Positions 55,997-64,000 of a stretch of 64,000 nucleotides of DNA are shown piece by piece; the first letter of the stretch is position 1; the number at the start of each line of letters is the position of its first letter. Below the pieces are notes generated by a model. It was not told where the DNA came from, ran no database searches, and saw only the letters and a program-made list of their open reading frames with translations. The translations under genes and the position numbers were made by a program. The DNA comes from Advenella incenata (lineage in GTDB: Bacteria > Pseudomonadota > Gammaproteobacteria > Burkholderiales > Burkholderiaceae_B), in contig NZ_SHKO01000001.1 of assembly GCF_004217095.1 (NCBI RefSeq), positions 2,034,234 to 2,098,233 of the forward strand, read 5' to 3'.

Positions 55997-57196
55997 TTAT
56001 GCCGCTGCCTTGCGCGGTTTACGCCGCCACACCAGAATGGCATAGGCAGCCACGCCGGCAATCAGGCCCCAGAATGCCGAGCCGACGCCAAAGAACGAGA
56101 CGCCGGATGCGGTCATCAGAAACGTGATGACGCCGGCCTCACGTTCTGATTCCTCAGCCATGGCGCCGGCCAGTCCCGAGGAGAGGGCGCCCAGCAAAGC
56201 CAGGCCGGCCAGAGAGGCAACAAATGTTTCCGGTATGGCAATAAATAGCGTGGTCACCACGGTCGCAAACAAACCGAAAAATATATAGAATACGCCGCAC
56301 ACAATACCTGCCACATAACGTCGTTGCGGATCAGGATGGCATTCCGGGCCGGTACATATTGCAGCGGTGATCGCGGCCAGCGTGGTGCCGTGCAGGCCGA
56401 AAGGGGCAAACAGAACGGTCGAGATGCCAGTGGTGGTAATAAGCGGTGAGATCGGCGTATGGTGATATCCGCTGGACTGCAGGACGGCAACGCCCGGTGC
56501 GTATTGCGAGGCCAGTGCGACAAAGGCCAGTGGAATACCGACACCGACAAGCGCCGGTACTGACAGGCCCGGTATCGTAAACTCAGGGACCACGAGGCTG
56601 AAGCTGAGCACCTGCGTGTTCAGCTGCCCCAGCGCGACACACACCGCGATACCGGTAAGCAGTGCCGCCAGTACCGCATAGCGCGGTATGACGCGCTTGG
56701 TGACCAGGTACGCCAGAATGATCGGCAGCACCAGCGTCGGGGCCTGTTGCAGCGATACAAACAGATGAGCGCCAAATGCAAACAGGATGCCGGCCAGCAT
56801 GCCCGAGACAATACTGCGGGGTACATGCTGCATCAGGCGGGAAAACAGGCCGCTGATGCCCAGCAACACAACCAGGAGTGCGGCAAATATATACGCGCCA
56901 ACAATATCGTTGTAGGAATATTGGGGAAGGGCATCGATAAGCAGCGCCGCACCGCCGGTGGAAAAAGCGCAGACGATGGGCGTGCGATAGCGGATGCTGA
57001 GCCAGAGGCCGCATACGCCGCTGGTGATGGACATGGCCCAGATCCAGCTGGTAAGTTGCATCTGGCTGAGCCCGCCAGCCTTGGCCGCCTGAATAATAAT
57101 GGCTACCGGCCCGGTCAGGGAAACCAGGACGGTAATCAGTCCTGCAATGGCCGCCGACGTGGAGAAGTCTTTTTTGAAATACTGCCAGGCATTCAT
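55997..57196 (-). CDS. benE: BenE-family benzoate/H+ symporter
   Basis: A 399-residue membrane protein with about 12 helices. The N-terminus STSAAIAGLITVLVSLTGPVAIIIQ and the pattern WIWAMSITSGVCGLWLSI, RTPIVCAFSTGGAALL are typical of BenE. It would import benzoate with protons. It lies 18 bases after lexA on the same strand with no terminator between, so part of its transcription may follow the SOS promoter. No benzoate degradation genes are nearby, so the substrate is uncertain. Confidence 0.88.
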   Translation of the reverse strand: MNAWQYFKKDFSTSAAIAGLITVLVSLTGPVAIIIQAAKAGGLSQMQLTSWIWAMSITSGVCGLWLSIRYRTPIVCAFSTGGAALLIDALPQYSYNDIVGAYIFAALLVVLLGISGLFSRLMQHVPRSIVSGMLAGILFAFGAHLFVSLQQAPTLVLPIILAYLVTKRVIPRYAVLAALLTGIAVCVALGQLNTQVLSFSLVVPEFTIPGLSVPALVGVGIPLAFVALASQYAPGVAVLQSSGYHHTPISPLITTTGISTVLFAPFGLHGTTLAAITAAICTGPECHPDPQRRYVAGIVCGVFYIFFGLFATVVTTLFIAIPETFVASLAGLALLGALSSGLAGAMAEESEREAGVITFLMTASGVSFFGVGSAFWGLIAGVAAYAILVWRRKPRKAAA

Positions 57197-57214
57197 AGCG
57201 GCACCGAAAGGGAA

Positions 57215-57895
57215 TCAGTGCAGATTATGCGGCCTGATCAGCCCGACTGCAATCCCTTCGATGGCAAAATCATTTTCGTCTGAGACAATAATGGGGGAAA
57301 AATCGTCGTTTTCCGGCAGCAGTTCGACAACACGACCCCGGCGGTTAAAGCGCTTGACTGTTACCTCATCATCAATGCGGGCAACGACGATTTGGCCATT
57401 GCGGGCGTCTGGCGAGCGTTTGACGGCGAGCAGATCGCCATCCATGATGCCGATGTTTTGCATACTCTGCCCCTTGACGGTGAGCAGATAATCGGGCTGC
57501 TGTTCGAAGAGGGACGGGTCAACCGAGAGTTCGCGATGGATATGTTCTGTGGCCAGGATGGGGTTACCGGCTGCCACCTTGCCAACCACGGGTAGTATCA
57601 GCTGACGCAAACTGTCTGCCAGAGAAACGCCGACACTGGCTGAGGTGCTGCCTGACGACGCGCCTGCTGCTGATTCGGCATCTTCGACAAGACGGATACC
57701 GCGCGAGGCCCCCGCTGTAAGCGTAATAGCCCCTTTGCGAGCAAGCGCGCGCAAATGATCTTCCGCAGCATTGGGCGATTTGAATCCCAGCGCCGCGGCA
57801 ATCTCTGCACGGGTTGGCGGAAAGCCGGTACGGTCCACGGCGGCTTTGATCAGATTCAAAATTTCCTGCTGGCGCGCGGTAAGTTTCAGGCTCAT
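57215..57895 (-). CDS. lexA: SOS repressor LexA
   Basis: A 226-residue repressor. The winged HTH ([43 protein letters not shown]) is followed by an Ala/Ser/Gly-rich linker about 20 residues longer than in E. coli, the self-cleavage site Ala109-Gly110 (VAAGNP), and the Ser144/Lys181 dyad (GQSM, VTVKRF). The ATG at 57895 has GGGGA upstream. An SOS box lies 38 bases before it, indicating autoregulation. Confidence 0.97.
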   Translation of the reverse strand: MSLKLTARQQEILNLIKAAVDRTGFPPTRAEIAAALGFKSPNAAEDHLRALARKGAITLTAGASRGIRLVEDAESAAGASSGSTSASVGVSLADSLRQLILPVVGKVAAGNPILATEHIHRELSVDPSLFEQQPDYLLTVKGQSMQNIGIMDGDLLAVKRSPDARNGQIVVARIDDEVTVKRFNRRGRVVELLPENDDFSPIIVSDENDFAIEGIAVGLIRPHNLH

Positions 57896-57932
57896 GATTC
57901 CCCGGAATGAAAGAGACAGATAAAAAAACGGA

Positions 57933-57948
57933 CTGTATGTATATACAG
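57933..57948 (-). promoter_or_regulatory. LexA (SOS) box of lexA
   Basis: CTGT-ATGTATAT-ACAG matches CTGT-N8-ACAG exactly, and the symmetry extends three bases on each side (GGA/TCC). Confidence 0.93.
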
Positions 57949-58033
57949 TCCGTATTCTGACGCATTCACCGGCGGTTGGCAAGCGTTTTCATTGACAAAT
58001 TGCCCGCAGGCCGCGGATTTGCGTAGCCACTGA

Positions 58034-59233
58034 TTACAGTACGGCGGCGATCGCCTTTACCACGCTGTCAATATTGCGGCTATTGAGCGCAGCAACGCAG
58101 ATCCGGCCGCTGTTGACGGCATAGATGCCATGCTCGTTGCGCAGACGCTCTACTTGCTCTTTGGTCAGGCCCGAATAGGAGAACATGCCGCGCTGGGACA
58201 TAACAAAACTGAAGTCCTGTTTGACACCAGCGGCATTCAGTTTGTCAGTGAGCTGCTTGCGCATATCGCGAATGCGTTCGCGCATCTGCGCCAGTTCGCT
58301 TTCCCACTGGGCGAACAATTCCGGCGTGTTCAGGATCTGCGCCACCACCATTCCGCCATGGGTAGGCGGGTTGGAATAGTTGGTGCGGATAACCCGCTTG
58401 ATCTGACTCAGGACACGCGTGGCTTCATCCTTGCTGGTTGTCACGACTGTGAGCGCGCCCACACGTTCGCCATACAAAGAGAAGGATTTGGAGAAGGAGG
58501 AGCTGATGAACATGGACATGCCAAGATCGGCGAACAGGCGCACCACGGCTGCGTCTTCCTGCAAGCCTTCGCCAAAACCCTGATAAGCGATGTCAAGGAA
58601 GGGCACCAGGTTGCGCTCTTTGACCAGGGTGGCGATCTGCTGCCATTGCTCCAGGGTCGGGTCGACACCGGTTGGGTTATGGCAGCAGGCATGCAGCACG
58701 ATGATGGACCCTTGCGGCATGGCTTTGACCGCGGCCGCGAATCCGTCAAAATTCAGGCCGTGAGTAGCCGCATCATAATAGCTATAGGTTTGCACGTTGA
58801 AACCGGCACGTTCGAACAGCGCACGGTGGTTTTCCCAACTTGGGTCGCTGATATAAACGGTTGCATCCGGTTGCAGCTGCTTCAGGAAGTCGGCGCCAAT
58901 TTTCAGTGCGCCTGTACCGCCCAGTGCCTGAAAGGTGAGGGTGCGGCCTTCGGTAATGACGGCTGATTCCTTGCCGAAGAGCAGTTCCTGCGCTCCCTTG
59001 TTGTAATTGACGATGCCTTCAATAGGCAGGTAGCCGCGTGCCGCGTGCGCCTGGACGCGCTGATTTTCGGCTTCCTGAACTGCCTTGAGCAGTGGAATCT
59101 TGCCGTTGTCATCGTAATACACGCCTACACCCAGATTTACCTTGGTATCACGGGTATCAGCGTTGTACTGTTCATTCAAACCCAGAATGGGATCACGGGG
59201 GGCGAGCTCGACGGCATTGAAAAGAGTGGTCAT
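58034..59233 (-). CDS. tyrB: Aromatic amino acid/aspartate aminotransferase
   Basis: A 399-residue class I PLP aminotransferase starting MTTLFNAVELAPRDPILGL. The AspC/TyrB pattern is clear: NLGVGVYYDDNGKIPLL, HACCHNPTGVDPT, and the PLP lysine in SSSFSKSFSLYGERVG. It transfers amino groups among aspartate, glutamate and aromatic amino acids. AspC and TyrB cannot be separated safely by eye; TyrB is the usual name in relatives. It is divergent from uvrB. Confidence 0.88.
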   Translation of the reverse strand: MTTLFNAVELAPRDPILGLNEQYNADTRDTKVNLGVGVYYDDNGKIPLLKAVQEAENQRVQAHAARGYLPIEGIVNYNKGAQELLFGKESAVITEGRTLTFQALGGTGALKIGADFLKQLQPDATVYISDPSWENHRALFERAGFNVQTYSYYDAATHGLNFDGFAAAVKAMPQGSIIVLHACCHNPTGVDPTLEQWQQIATLVKERNLVPFLDIAYQGFGEGLQEDAAVVRLFADLGMSMFISSSFSKSFSLYGERVGALTVVTTSKDEATRVLSQIKRVIRTNYSNPPTHGGMVVAQILNTPELFAQWESELAQMRERIRDMRKQLTDKLNAAGVKQDFSFVMSQRGMFSYSGLTKEQVERLRNEHGIYAVNSGRICVAALNSRNIDSVVKAIAAVL

Positions 59234-59335
59234 CGTTATATACAGAAGTAAGGTTGCAGGGAAGGTCAAATAAGGTGGATAATGAATGATTGTACGCCTA
59301 AATCAGTGCCAAATTAACCCCTGGATGCACAATCT

Positions 59336-61357
59336 ATGAGCGAAGCCGGATTTATCGAATTTGCCGACAGCCCGTTTCAGCTATACCAGCCTTATCCGCC
59401 TGCGGGCGACCAGCCCGCCGCAATCGACGCCCTGACCCAAGGGATCGAAGACGGCCTGATGTACCAGACGCTGCTTGGCGTCACCGGGTCGGGCAAAACC
59501 TTCACTATGGCCAATGTTATCGCCCGCATGGGTCGTCCGGCGCTGGTGCTGGCCCCGAACAAGACACTGGCAGCCCAGTTGTATTCGGAGTTTCGGGAAT
59601 TTTTCCCGCGCAATGCGGTGGAATATTTTGTGTCTTACTACGATTACTATCAGCCCGAAGCCTATGTGCCCACGCGCGATCTGTTCATTGAAAAAGACTC
59701 GTCCATTAACGAACATATAGAACAGATGCGTCTGTCGGCAACCAAAAGCCTGCTGGAGCGGCGCGACACCATTATTGTCGGTACGGTCTCCTGCATTTAC
59801 GGTATTGGTAACCCGGGAGATTACCACGCCATGGTGCTGGTGCTTCGCACCGGTGATCGCACGCCGCGTCAGGAGATCCTGGCGCGCCTGGTGTCCATGC
59901 AGTACGAGCGCAATGATATTGATTTCACGCGGGGCACGTTCCGTGTGCGCGGTGAAGTGATTGACATTTTCCCGGCAGAGAGTGCCGAGCTGGCAGTCAG
60001 GCTGAGCCTGTTTGATGACGAGCTCGAGAGTATTGATCTGTTTGACCCGCTGACCGGTAAAATCCGCCAGCGCGTTCCCCGGTTTACCGTCTATCCGAGT
60101 TCACATTATGTGACCCCGCGCGATACGGTGTTGCGGGCCATTGAAACCATCAAGGAAGAGCTGCGCGATCGCACCAAATTCTTTGTGGACAATAACCAGC
60201 TGGTTGAGGCCCAGCGCATCGAACAGCGCACCCGGTTCGACATCGAAATGTTGCAGGAGCTGGGTTTTTGCAAGGGGATCGAAAACTACTCCCGCCATTT
60301 GTCTGGCGCGGCGCCCGGCGATCCACCTCCGACGCTGATCGATTATCTGCCACAAGACGCGCTCATGTTCTTTGACGAGAGCCACTGGATGATGGGGCAG
60401 TTGCGCGCCATGTATCGCGGCGATAGGTCGCGCAAGGAGACCCTGGTGCAGTTTGGTTTTCGTCTGCCGTCGGCGATGGACAACCGGCCGCTGAAGATGG
60501 AAGAGTTCGAACAGCGTGTCCGGCAAAGTGTATTTGTCTCGGCCACGCCTGCAGATTATGAAAATGAGCATTCCGACAATATAGTGCGACAGGTGGTGCG
60601 ACCCACTGGCCTGGTCGATCCCATGGTCGAGGTGCGTCCGGCGCTCACCCAGGTGGATGATCTGCTGGGTGAGGCCAAGTTGCGTATTGCGGTCGGCGAT
60701 CGGGTGCTGGTAACCACACTGACCAAGCGCATGGCAGAGGATCTGACCGATTACCTGACCGAAAGTGGCATGAAAGTGCGTTATCTGCATTCGGATATCG
60801 ATACGGTCGAGCGGGTTGAAATTATTCGCGATCTGCGCCTGGGCCATTTCGATATTCTGGTGGGCATCAACCTGCTGCGCGAAGGACTGGATATTCCCGA
60901 GGTCTCTCTGGTGGCTATTCTGGACGCCGATAAGGAAGGCTTTCTGCGTTCCGAACGCAGTCTGATCCAGACCATTGGGCGTGCAGCACGGAATTTGAAC
61001 GGCCGGGCCATCCTGTATGCCGATCGCATTACCGACTCCATGCGCCGCGCCATGGATGAGACCGAAAAGCGTCGCAATCTGCAGATTGCGTTCAACACTG
61101 AGAACGGTATTGTGCCGCAAGGCGTGCGCAAGTCGGTACGCGAAATGATCGACGGTGTAATCCAGGATGCTCCCGAGGCACTCACTGCCGAAGATATCCG
61201 TCTTGAGTCGCTGCTGGTGGATGAAAAGGCGCTGGCCAAAGAGATTCGCCGGCTGGAAAAACAGATGCAGGATCACGCCCGCAATCTGGAGTTCGAACAG
61301 GCGGCGGCGGCCCGGGATCAACTGACTCGTCTTAAGGAAATGGTGCTGTTGCGCTGA
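59336..61357 (+). CDS. uvrB: Excinuclease ABC subunit B
   Basis: A 673-residue DNA-damage-verifying helicase. Walker A is [13 protein letters not shown], the beta-hairpin region [12 protein letters not shown] is present, the DEAD-type motif reads FFDESHW, and helicase motifs V-VI appear as [30 protein letters not shown] (seen in parts) and [11 protein letters not shown]-terminal UVR domain ([22 protein letters not shown]) binds UvrC. I find no SOS box directly upstream. Confidence 0.98.
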   Translation: MSEAGFIEFADSPFQLYQPYPPAGDQPAAIDALTQGIEDGLMYQTLLGVTGSGKTFTMANVIARMGRPALVLAPNKTLAAQLYSEFREFFPRNAVEYFVSYYDYYQPEAYVPTRDLFIEKDSSINEHIEQMRLSATKSLLERRDTIIVGTVSCIYGIGNPGDYHAMVLVLRTGDRTPRQEILARLVSMQYERNDIDFTRGTFRVRGEVIDIFPAESAELAVRLSLFDDELESIDLFDPLTGKIRQRVPRFTVYPSSHYVTPRDTVLRAIETIKEELRDRTKFFVDNNQLVEAQRIEQRTRFDIEMLQELGFCKGIENYSRHLSGAAPGDPPPTLIDYLPQDALMFFDESHWMMGQLRAMYRGDRSRKETLVQFGFRLPSAMDNRPLKMEEFEQRVRQSVFVSATPADYENEHSDNIVRQVVRPTGLVDPMVEVRPALTQVDDLLGEAKLRIAVGDRVLVTTLTKRMAEDLTDYLTESGMKVRYLHSDIDTVERVEIIRDLRLGHFDILVGINLLREGLDIPEVSLVAILDADKEGFLRSERSLIQTIGRAARNLNGRAILYADRITDSMRRAMDETEKRRNLQIAFNTENGIVPQGVRKSVREMIDGVIQDAPEALTAEDIRLESLLVDEKALAKEIRRLEKQMQDHARNLEFEQAAAARDQLTRLKEMVLLR

Positions 61358-61490
61358 CAGCTACCGGTGCAGCAATACCTTTATAAGCAACCATAATCAA
61401 TATTTCATTCGGGCCACGGTGGCGGTTTAAGCTGCCTATAAATCAGGTTATGATACAGTCCGTTTTTCAACAAGTTTGATCTGACAAAAA

Positions 61491-62000
61491 ATGCGTGTGA
61501 ACTCTTTCAGTAAACAATTCATTGCGCTCATTGCCCTGGTGACGGTTTTGAGTGTCATTATTGTCGGATATATCGAGCAGCAGGTCGTCGAGACTGTTGC
61601 ACAGCCGGTTCCCGCCAAGCAGGAGGCTGAGCAAAAGCATAACGAAGCGCTCATCAATTCGCTCACCAATATGACGCAGAGCGTTCGCTTTCCGCTTAAC
61701 GAGCATGCCATTATGTACACCGGGTATATTCTGGGGGCAGGGTATTCTTCCTATCAGTTCCGTGCTTTCAAAGATCAGAAACTGAAAGTCAATTTGAAGG
61801 GGGATGCTTCCATTGATCTGGCGCTGTTTGGCCAGGAAGCTTATTCGTTGCAGCGCGATACCGAATATATTATTCCGTCTGAAGGACTTTACGAATTGCG
61901 GGTTCTGTTCAAGACCGACATGGAGTCACGTCAGGAACAGGCTGCCATTGCTCACAAAGCGACGCCGGTACCTTATACCATCACGATCAATCTGCAGTAA
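61491..62000 (+). CDS. Hypothetical secreted or membrane-anchored protein
   Basis: A 169-residue protein I do not recognise. An N-terminal helix (FIALIALVTVLSVIIVGYIE) acts as a signal anchor. A polar helical stretch (residues 38-60) leads to a beta-rich domain (GAGYSSYQFRAFKDQKLKV, LFGQEAYSLQRDTEYIIPSEG, YTITINL). That pattern recalls small periplasmic beta-sandwich domains such as PPC or lysozyme-inhibitor folds, but the likeness is weak. It converges on rdgC and shares a bidirectional terminator with it. Confidence 0.7.
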   Translation: MRVNSFSKQFIALIALVTVLSVIIVGYIEQQVVETVAQPVPAKQEAEQKHNEALINSLTNMTQSVRFPLNEHAIMYTGYILGAGYSSYQFRAFKDQKLKVNLKGDASIDLALFGQEAYSLQRDTEYIIPSEGLYELRVLFKTDMESRQEQAAIAHKATPVPYTITINLQ

Positions 62001-62166
62001 GCAGCCGATAGCTCGGTCGGCGATCGGGATGGGGCAACTGGGCCAGCGGCAAGGCAAGTGGCGGACTGCGGCTTGCCAATGCTACCTGTTACCAAATATT
62101 CAGGCTGCCACATAGCTGAACTGCCGCCGTTTCAATATGACCAATAGCACGCTAAAAGTGGTTGTC

Positions 62167-62194
62167 AAAAAAGGGGCTTTGTGGGCCCCTTTTG
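62167..62194. terminator. Bidirectional terminator between the unknown gene and rdgC
   Basis: A 9-bp stem AAAAGGGGC/GCCCCTTTT with a 7-base loop and A/T runs on both sides. Confidence 0.85.
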
Positions 62195-62208
62195 TCAAAC
62201 TGCGGTGT

Positions 62209-63114
62209 TTATTTGGCAGTCTGTTTTTCGCCACCCAATGCTTCGACCAGCGCACCCAGCAGCCCAGCCAGCTCGGCGGTCATGAGCGTCATATCGGCAT
62301 CGAAGCGTTCTTCTTCATCCATGGCTGACATATCCTGATTTTCCTTGAGGATGTCCAGCGGCGCAATACGTTTGATGATTAGATTGTCGCTCAATACAAA
62401 TGAAATACGATCCGACCAGGTCAGCGCCAGCTTGGTGCATTGCTTGCCTGACTGGATATGCTTTTGCACATCTTCCTTTTCGGGGCTCTGGCGAACGTAA
62501 CGAATAGTCGCCTTGTTCTCTGAAGATGATTGCAGCTCTGTATCCTGGTCGACCGAGAACATCGCAGGCGCTTCGTCAGCAAGCAGCCATTCGGTCATGG
62601 CGGCCGCGGGTGACTGTTCGGTGTACAGGCTTTTGAGCGGCAGCGGATCAATGACTTTGGCCAGTGCACCAATCACTTCGTCGGCCTTGGTTGCCGAGGC
62701 GGCGTCGATGACCAGCCAATGATTCTGGGTGTCGATCCATACGCGGGTATCACGGAATATGCTGAATGCCTTAGGCAGCAGGGTGTCGGTCACCTGCTCC
62801 TTGATTTCACGCATTTGCTTGCGGCCAGGTTTGTATCCTTGCTGCTCTTCGATTTCCTGTGCGCGGACACGGGTAAACTGATTAATGACGGTAGCGGGCA
62901 GCAGTTTCTTTTCAATGCGTAGCGACAGCAGGTACTGGCCGCTAAGCGCGTGAGCGAGCATACCGTTTTCCCGAGCAGGCACCCACCCCATGCTGTTCAT
63001 ATCAGATTTATTGCCCGGAACGAAAGCGGCTTTTGCCAGCTTGTCTTCAAGCTCTTCCTGCGTGGGTTTCCAGTCGGCAGCCAGCCGGTAAACACTCAGA
63101 TTCTTAAACCACAT
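62209..63114 (-). CDS. rdgC: Recombination-associated protein RdgC
   Basis: A 301-residue nucleoid-associated, ring-forming DNA-binding protein. The start [15 protein letters not shown] is the family N-terminus, and [27 protein letters not shown] and the Glu/Lys-rich central helix are typical. RdgC binds double-stranded DNA and limits RecA filament activity. Here it is divergent from recA, separated by an 860-base interval. Confidence 0.95.
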   Translation of the reverse strand: MWFKNLSVYRLAADWKPTQEELEDKLAKAAFVPGNKSDMNSMGWVPARENGMLAHALSGQYLLSLRIEKKLLPATVINQFTRVRAQEIEEQQGYKPGRKQMREIKEQVTDTLLPKAFSIFRDTRVWIDTQNHWLVIDAASATKADEVIGALAKVIDPLPLKSLYTEQSPAAAMTEWLLADEAPAMFSVDQDTELQSSSENKATIRYVRQSPEKEDVQKHIQSGKQCTKLALTWSDRISFVLSDNLIIKRIAPLDILKENQDMSAMDEEERFDADMTLMTAELAGLLGALVEALGGEKQTAK

Positions 63115-63324
63115 ACTTTTACGCCAAAAGTATTTATTGTACCGGCTATCGTTGTCGCACATGCGCCGGGTGCCTGCCTTGCCGCCGAAAACTTTACGCC
63201 ATTCGATATAATAGGCGAGGGGCTGTTTGTATGAGGCCGGGCAGCCGGTGCGAGCGTCGTCTGCTTTTGCCGCAGGCCTGTTGCATCTGGCGACAGATGG
63301 TTTGCCGATGTGTTGGAACAGGTC

Positions 63325-63350
63325 AAAAAAAACCTGCCCGAAGGCAGGTT
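63325..63350 (-). terminator. Orphan minus-strand terminator upstream of rdgC
   Basis: An 8-bp stem AACCTGCC/GGCAGGTT with a four-base loop; on the minus strand six or more T follow. No gene on the minus strand feeds into it within this window. Confidence 0.8.
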
Positions 63351-63360
63351 AATACGGGTT

Positions 63361-63396
63361 TCAGTGCTACGTAAAACTTACGGGGTGTAGCACTGA
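63361..63396. repeat. Inverted repeat with nested stem
   Basis: TCAGTGCTAC (63361-63370) pairs perfectly with GTAGCACTGA (63387-63396); a smaller GTAA/TTAC stem lies inside the loop. Confidence 0.8.
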
Positions 63397-63542
63397 CAAT
63401 GCTGACGAAACTTCAAAAGGGGATTGAAACTTGTCATTTCGTCATCATCAGGAACGAAATATAATGCGTATGCTCTGACAATGTCCTGAATCGGATTGGT
63501 AAAGAACTAACAACTCATAAAAAAATGCAGATAATATGATTA

Positions 63543-63562
63543 TACTGGCTAAATATACAGTA
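63543..63562. promoter_or_regulatory. SOS-box-like palindrome
   Basis: TACTG-GCTAAATATA-CAGTA fits the LexA pattern TACTG-N10-CAGTA, with one departure from CTGT-N8-ACAG. TATAAT occurs on both strands at its edges (plus 63561-63566; minus 63544-63539), so LexA binding could block promoters in either direction. Confidence 0.6.
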
Positions 63563-63601
63563 TAATTTAATGCGATAATATCCGATTATCACAATATGTA
63601 C

Positions 63602-63712
63602 GAATCTTGTAATGAATGATCTGTAAAGGGATCCGTAAGGGTGGTCTTTAAAGGATGATCTGTAATGGAAGGTCTCTAATAGAAGATCTCTAATGAATAA
63701 TCTGTATGGGTT
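63602..63712. repeat. Degenerate direct repeats, eight units of 12-16 bases
   Basis: Units share a core close to ATCTSTAAWGG: for example GATCTGTAAAGG (63618), GATCCGTAAGGGTG (63630), GATCTGTAATGGAAG (63657), GTCTCTAATAGAAG (63672) and ATCTCTAATGAATA (63686). Confidence 0.7.
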
Positions 63713-63974
63713 ATTTGTGATGGATCGCTTTGATCAGGTACATGTATGAGGCAGGTGAGTGTGAAAACAAGACATTTATCTTCCTTGCACAGTGCGTTTC
63801 CATGATCAGCAGTTAGGGGCGGTTTGCGGGTTGGCCCATTGGTTGGCATAGCGGTTTATAGCCAGGCCAGCCTGTGTCAAAATACTGTACTTACGGTATT
63901 CACGTCTTTATTCATAAGCAGTTTGTCTATATATTGCGATATCAGGTTTCTCTATTTAGTCACAAGGACCCTCC

Positions 63975-64000
63975 ATGGACGACAAGCAATCCAAAGCCGC
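63975..64000 (+). CDS. recA: Recombinase RecA, N-terminal fragment cut by window edge
   Basis: Only the first 26 bases are present, translating to MDDKQSKA, the usual N-terminus of RecA in Bordetella-type bacteria. An AAGGA ribosome binding site precedes it at suitable distance. Its position opposite rdgC supports the call; the rest lies outside the window. Confidence 0.8.

Larger units (their letters stand above)
63115..63974. other. Long structured interval between rdgC and recA
   Basis: No protein gene is evident. In order it holds a minus-strand terminator (63325-63350), a 10-bp inverted repeat (63361-63396), an SOS-box-like palindrome (63543-63562), a degenerate direct-repeat array (63602-63712), and an AAGGA ribosome binding site for recA near 63963. 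Confidence 0.7.

Noticed and set aside
59231-59246. Possible SOS box between tyrB and uvrB (ending in ATACAG)
   Set aside because: Only the right half matches; the left half reads TCAT instead of CTGT.
60101-61321. 406-codon open frame antisense to uvrB
   Set aside because: It lies fully within the conserved uvrB gene and resembles no family.
63419-63431. GGGGATTGAAAC, resembling the end of some CRISPR repeats
   Set aside because: It occurs once, with no second copy at spacer distance and no cas genes.
63874-63902. Closer SOS-like candidates before recA (CTGT-N8-ACTG and the near-palindrome AATACTGTA-CT-TACGGTATT)
   Set aside because: The first has a mismatch in the key half-site and the second has the wrong spacing; both are weaker than the site at 63543-63562.

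Overview
The window reads as a chromosomal segment of a betaproteobacterium of the Burkholderiales, most likely Alcaligenaceae (Bordetella/Achromobacter/Advenella type). The grounds are the gene order gyrA-serC-pheA-hisC-tyrA-aroA-cmk-rpsA-ihfB-lapA-lapB-hldE-hldD, a circularly permuted tmRNA gene, Bug-type and Liv-type solute receptors, and a cbb3 oxidase cluster with FNR boxes. The genus is an inference. No plasmid, phage, insertion sequence or CRISPR array is visible.

Layout. 1-3600: 3' end of a sensor kinase, a small unknown gene, a GNAT acetyltransferase, tRNA-Met and an MltB-type lytic transglycosylase. 3.7-10.3 kb: Prc protease, then an RND efflux pair (adaptor and permease). 10.5-13 kb: a stand-alone RmlD homologue overlapping tail-to-tail with an unknown gene, and a DUF1415 gene. 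13.0-13.3 kb: permuted tmRNA (tag ANDESYALAA). 13.4-16.2 kb: ubiG-gph-OmpA-like lipoprotein operon and ompA. 16.7-28.4 kb: gyrA and the aromatic amino acid/serine supraoperon running through cmk to rpsA and ihfB. 28.5-32 kb: lapA-lapB and the heptose genes hldE and hldD, linked to LPS synthesis. 32.3-33.9 kb: comEA-like gene and cysM. 34.0-41.7 kb: cbb3 oxidase structural and assembly genes (ccoS, ccoNOQP, ccoG, short fixH) with fnr; perfect FNR boxes precede the first gene, ccoN and fnr itself. 42.0-46.9 kb: branched-chain amino acid type ABC transporter with a fused LivH-LivM permease. 47.0-53.8 kb: a looser, gene-poor part with a LysE-type exporter behind a structured leader, a hydrolase/Rrf2 divergent pair, a Bug receptor, tRNA-Leu(CAG), a DIP1984-family gene and a pentanucleotide repeat. 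53.8-64 kb: DUF465 gene, AI-2E transporter, SLT-like lipoprotein, lexA-benE, tyrB, uvrB, an unknown secreted protein, rdgC, and the first bases of recA.

The most unusual item is the gene at the ccoI position (34.0-35.0 kb). It encodes the eight-helix membrane core of a CcoI-type copper P-type ATPase, including the CPC motif, but lacks the metal-binding, actuator, phosphorylation and nucleotide-binding domains. The FixH homologue in the same cluster is also very short. Other points of interest are non-canonical residues at both main quinolone-resistance positions of GyrA, an SOS-box-like palindrome with an orphan minus-strand terminator between rdgC and recA, and several degenerate tandem repeats in intergenic DNA.
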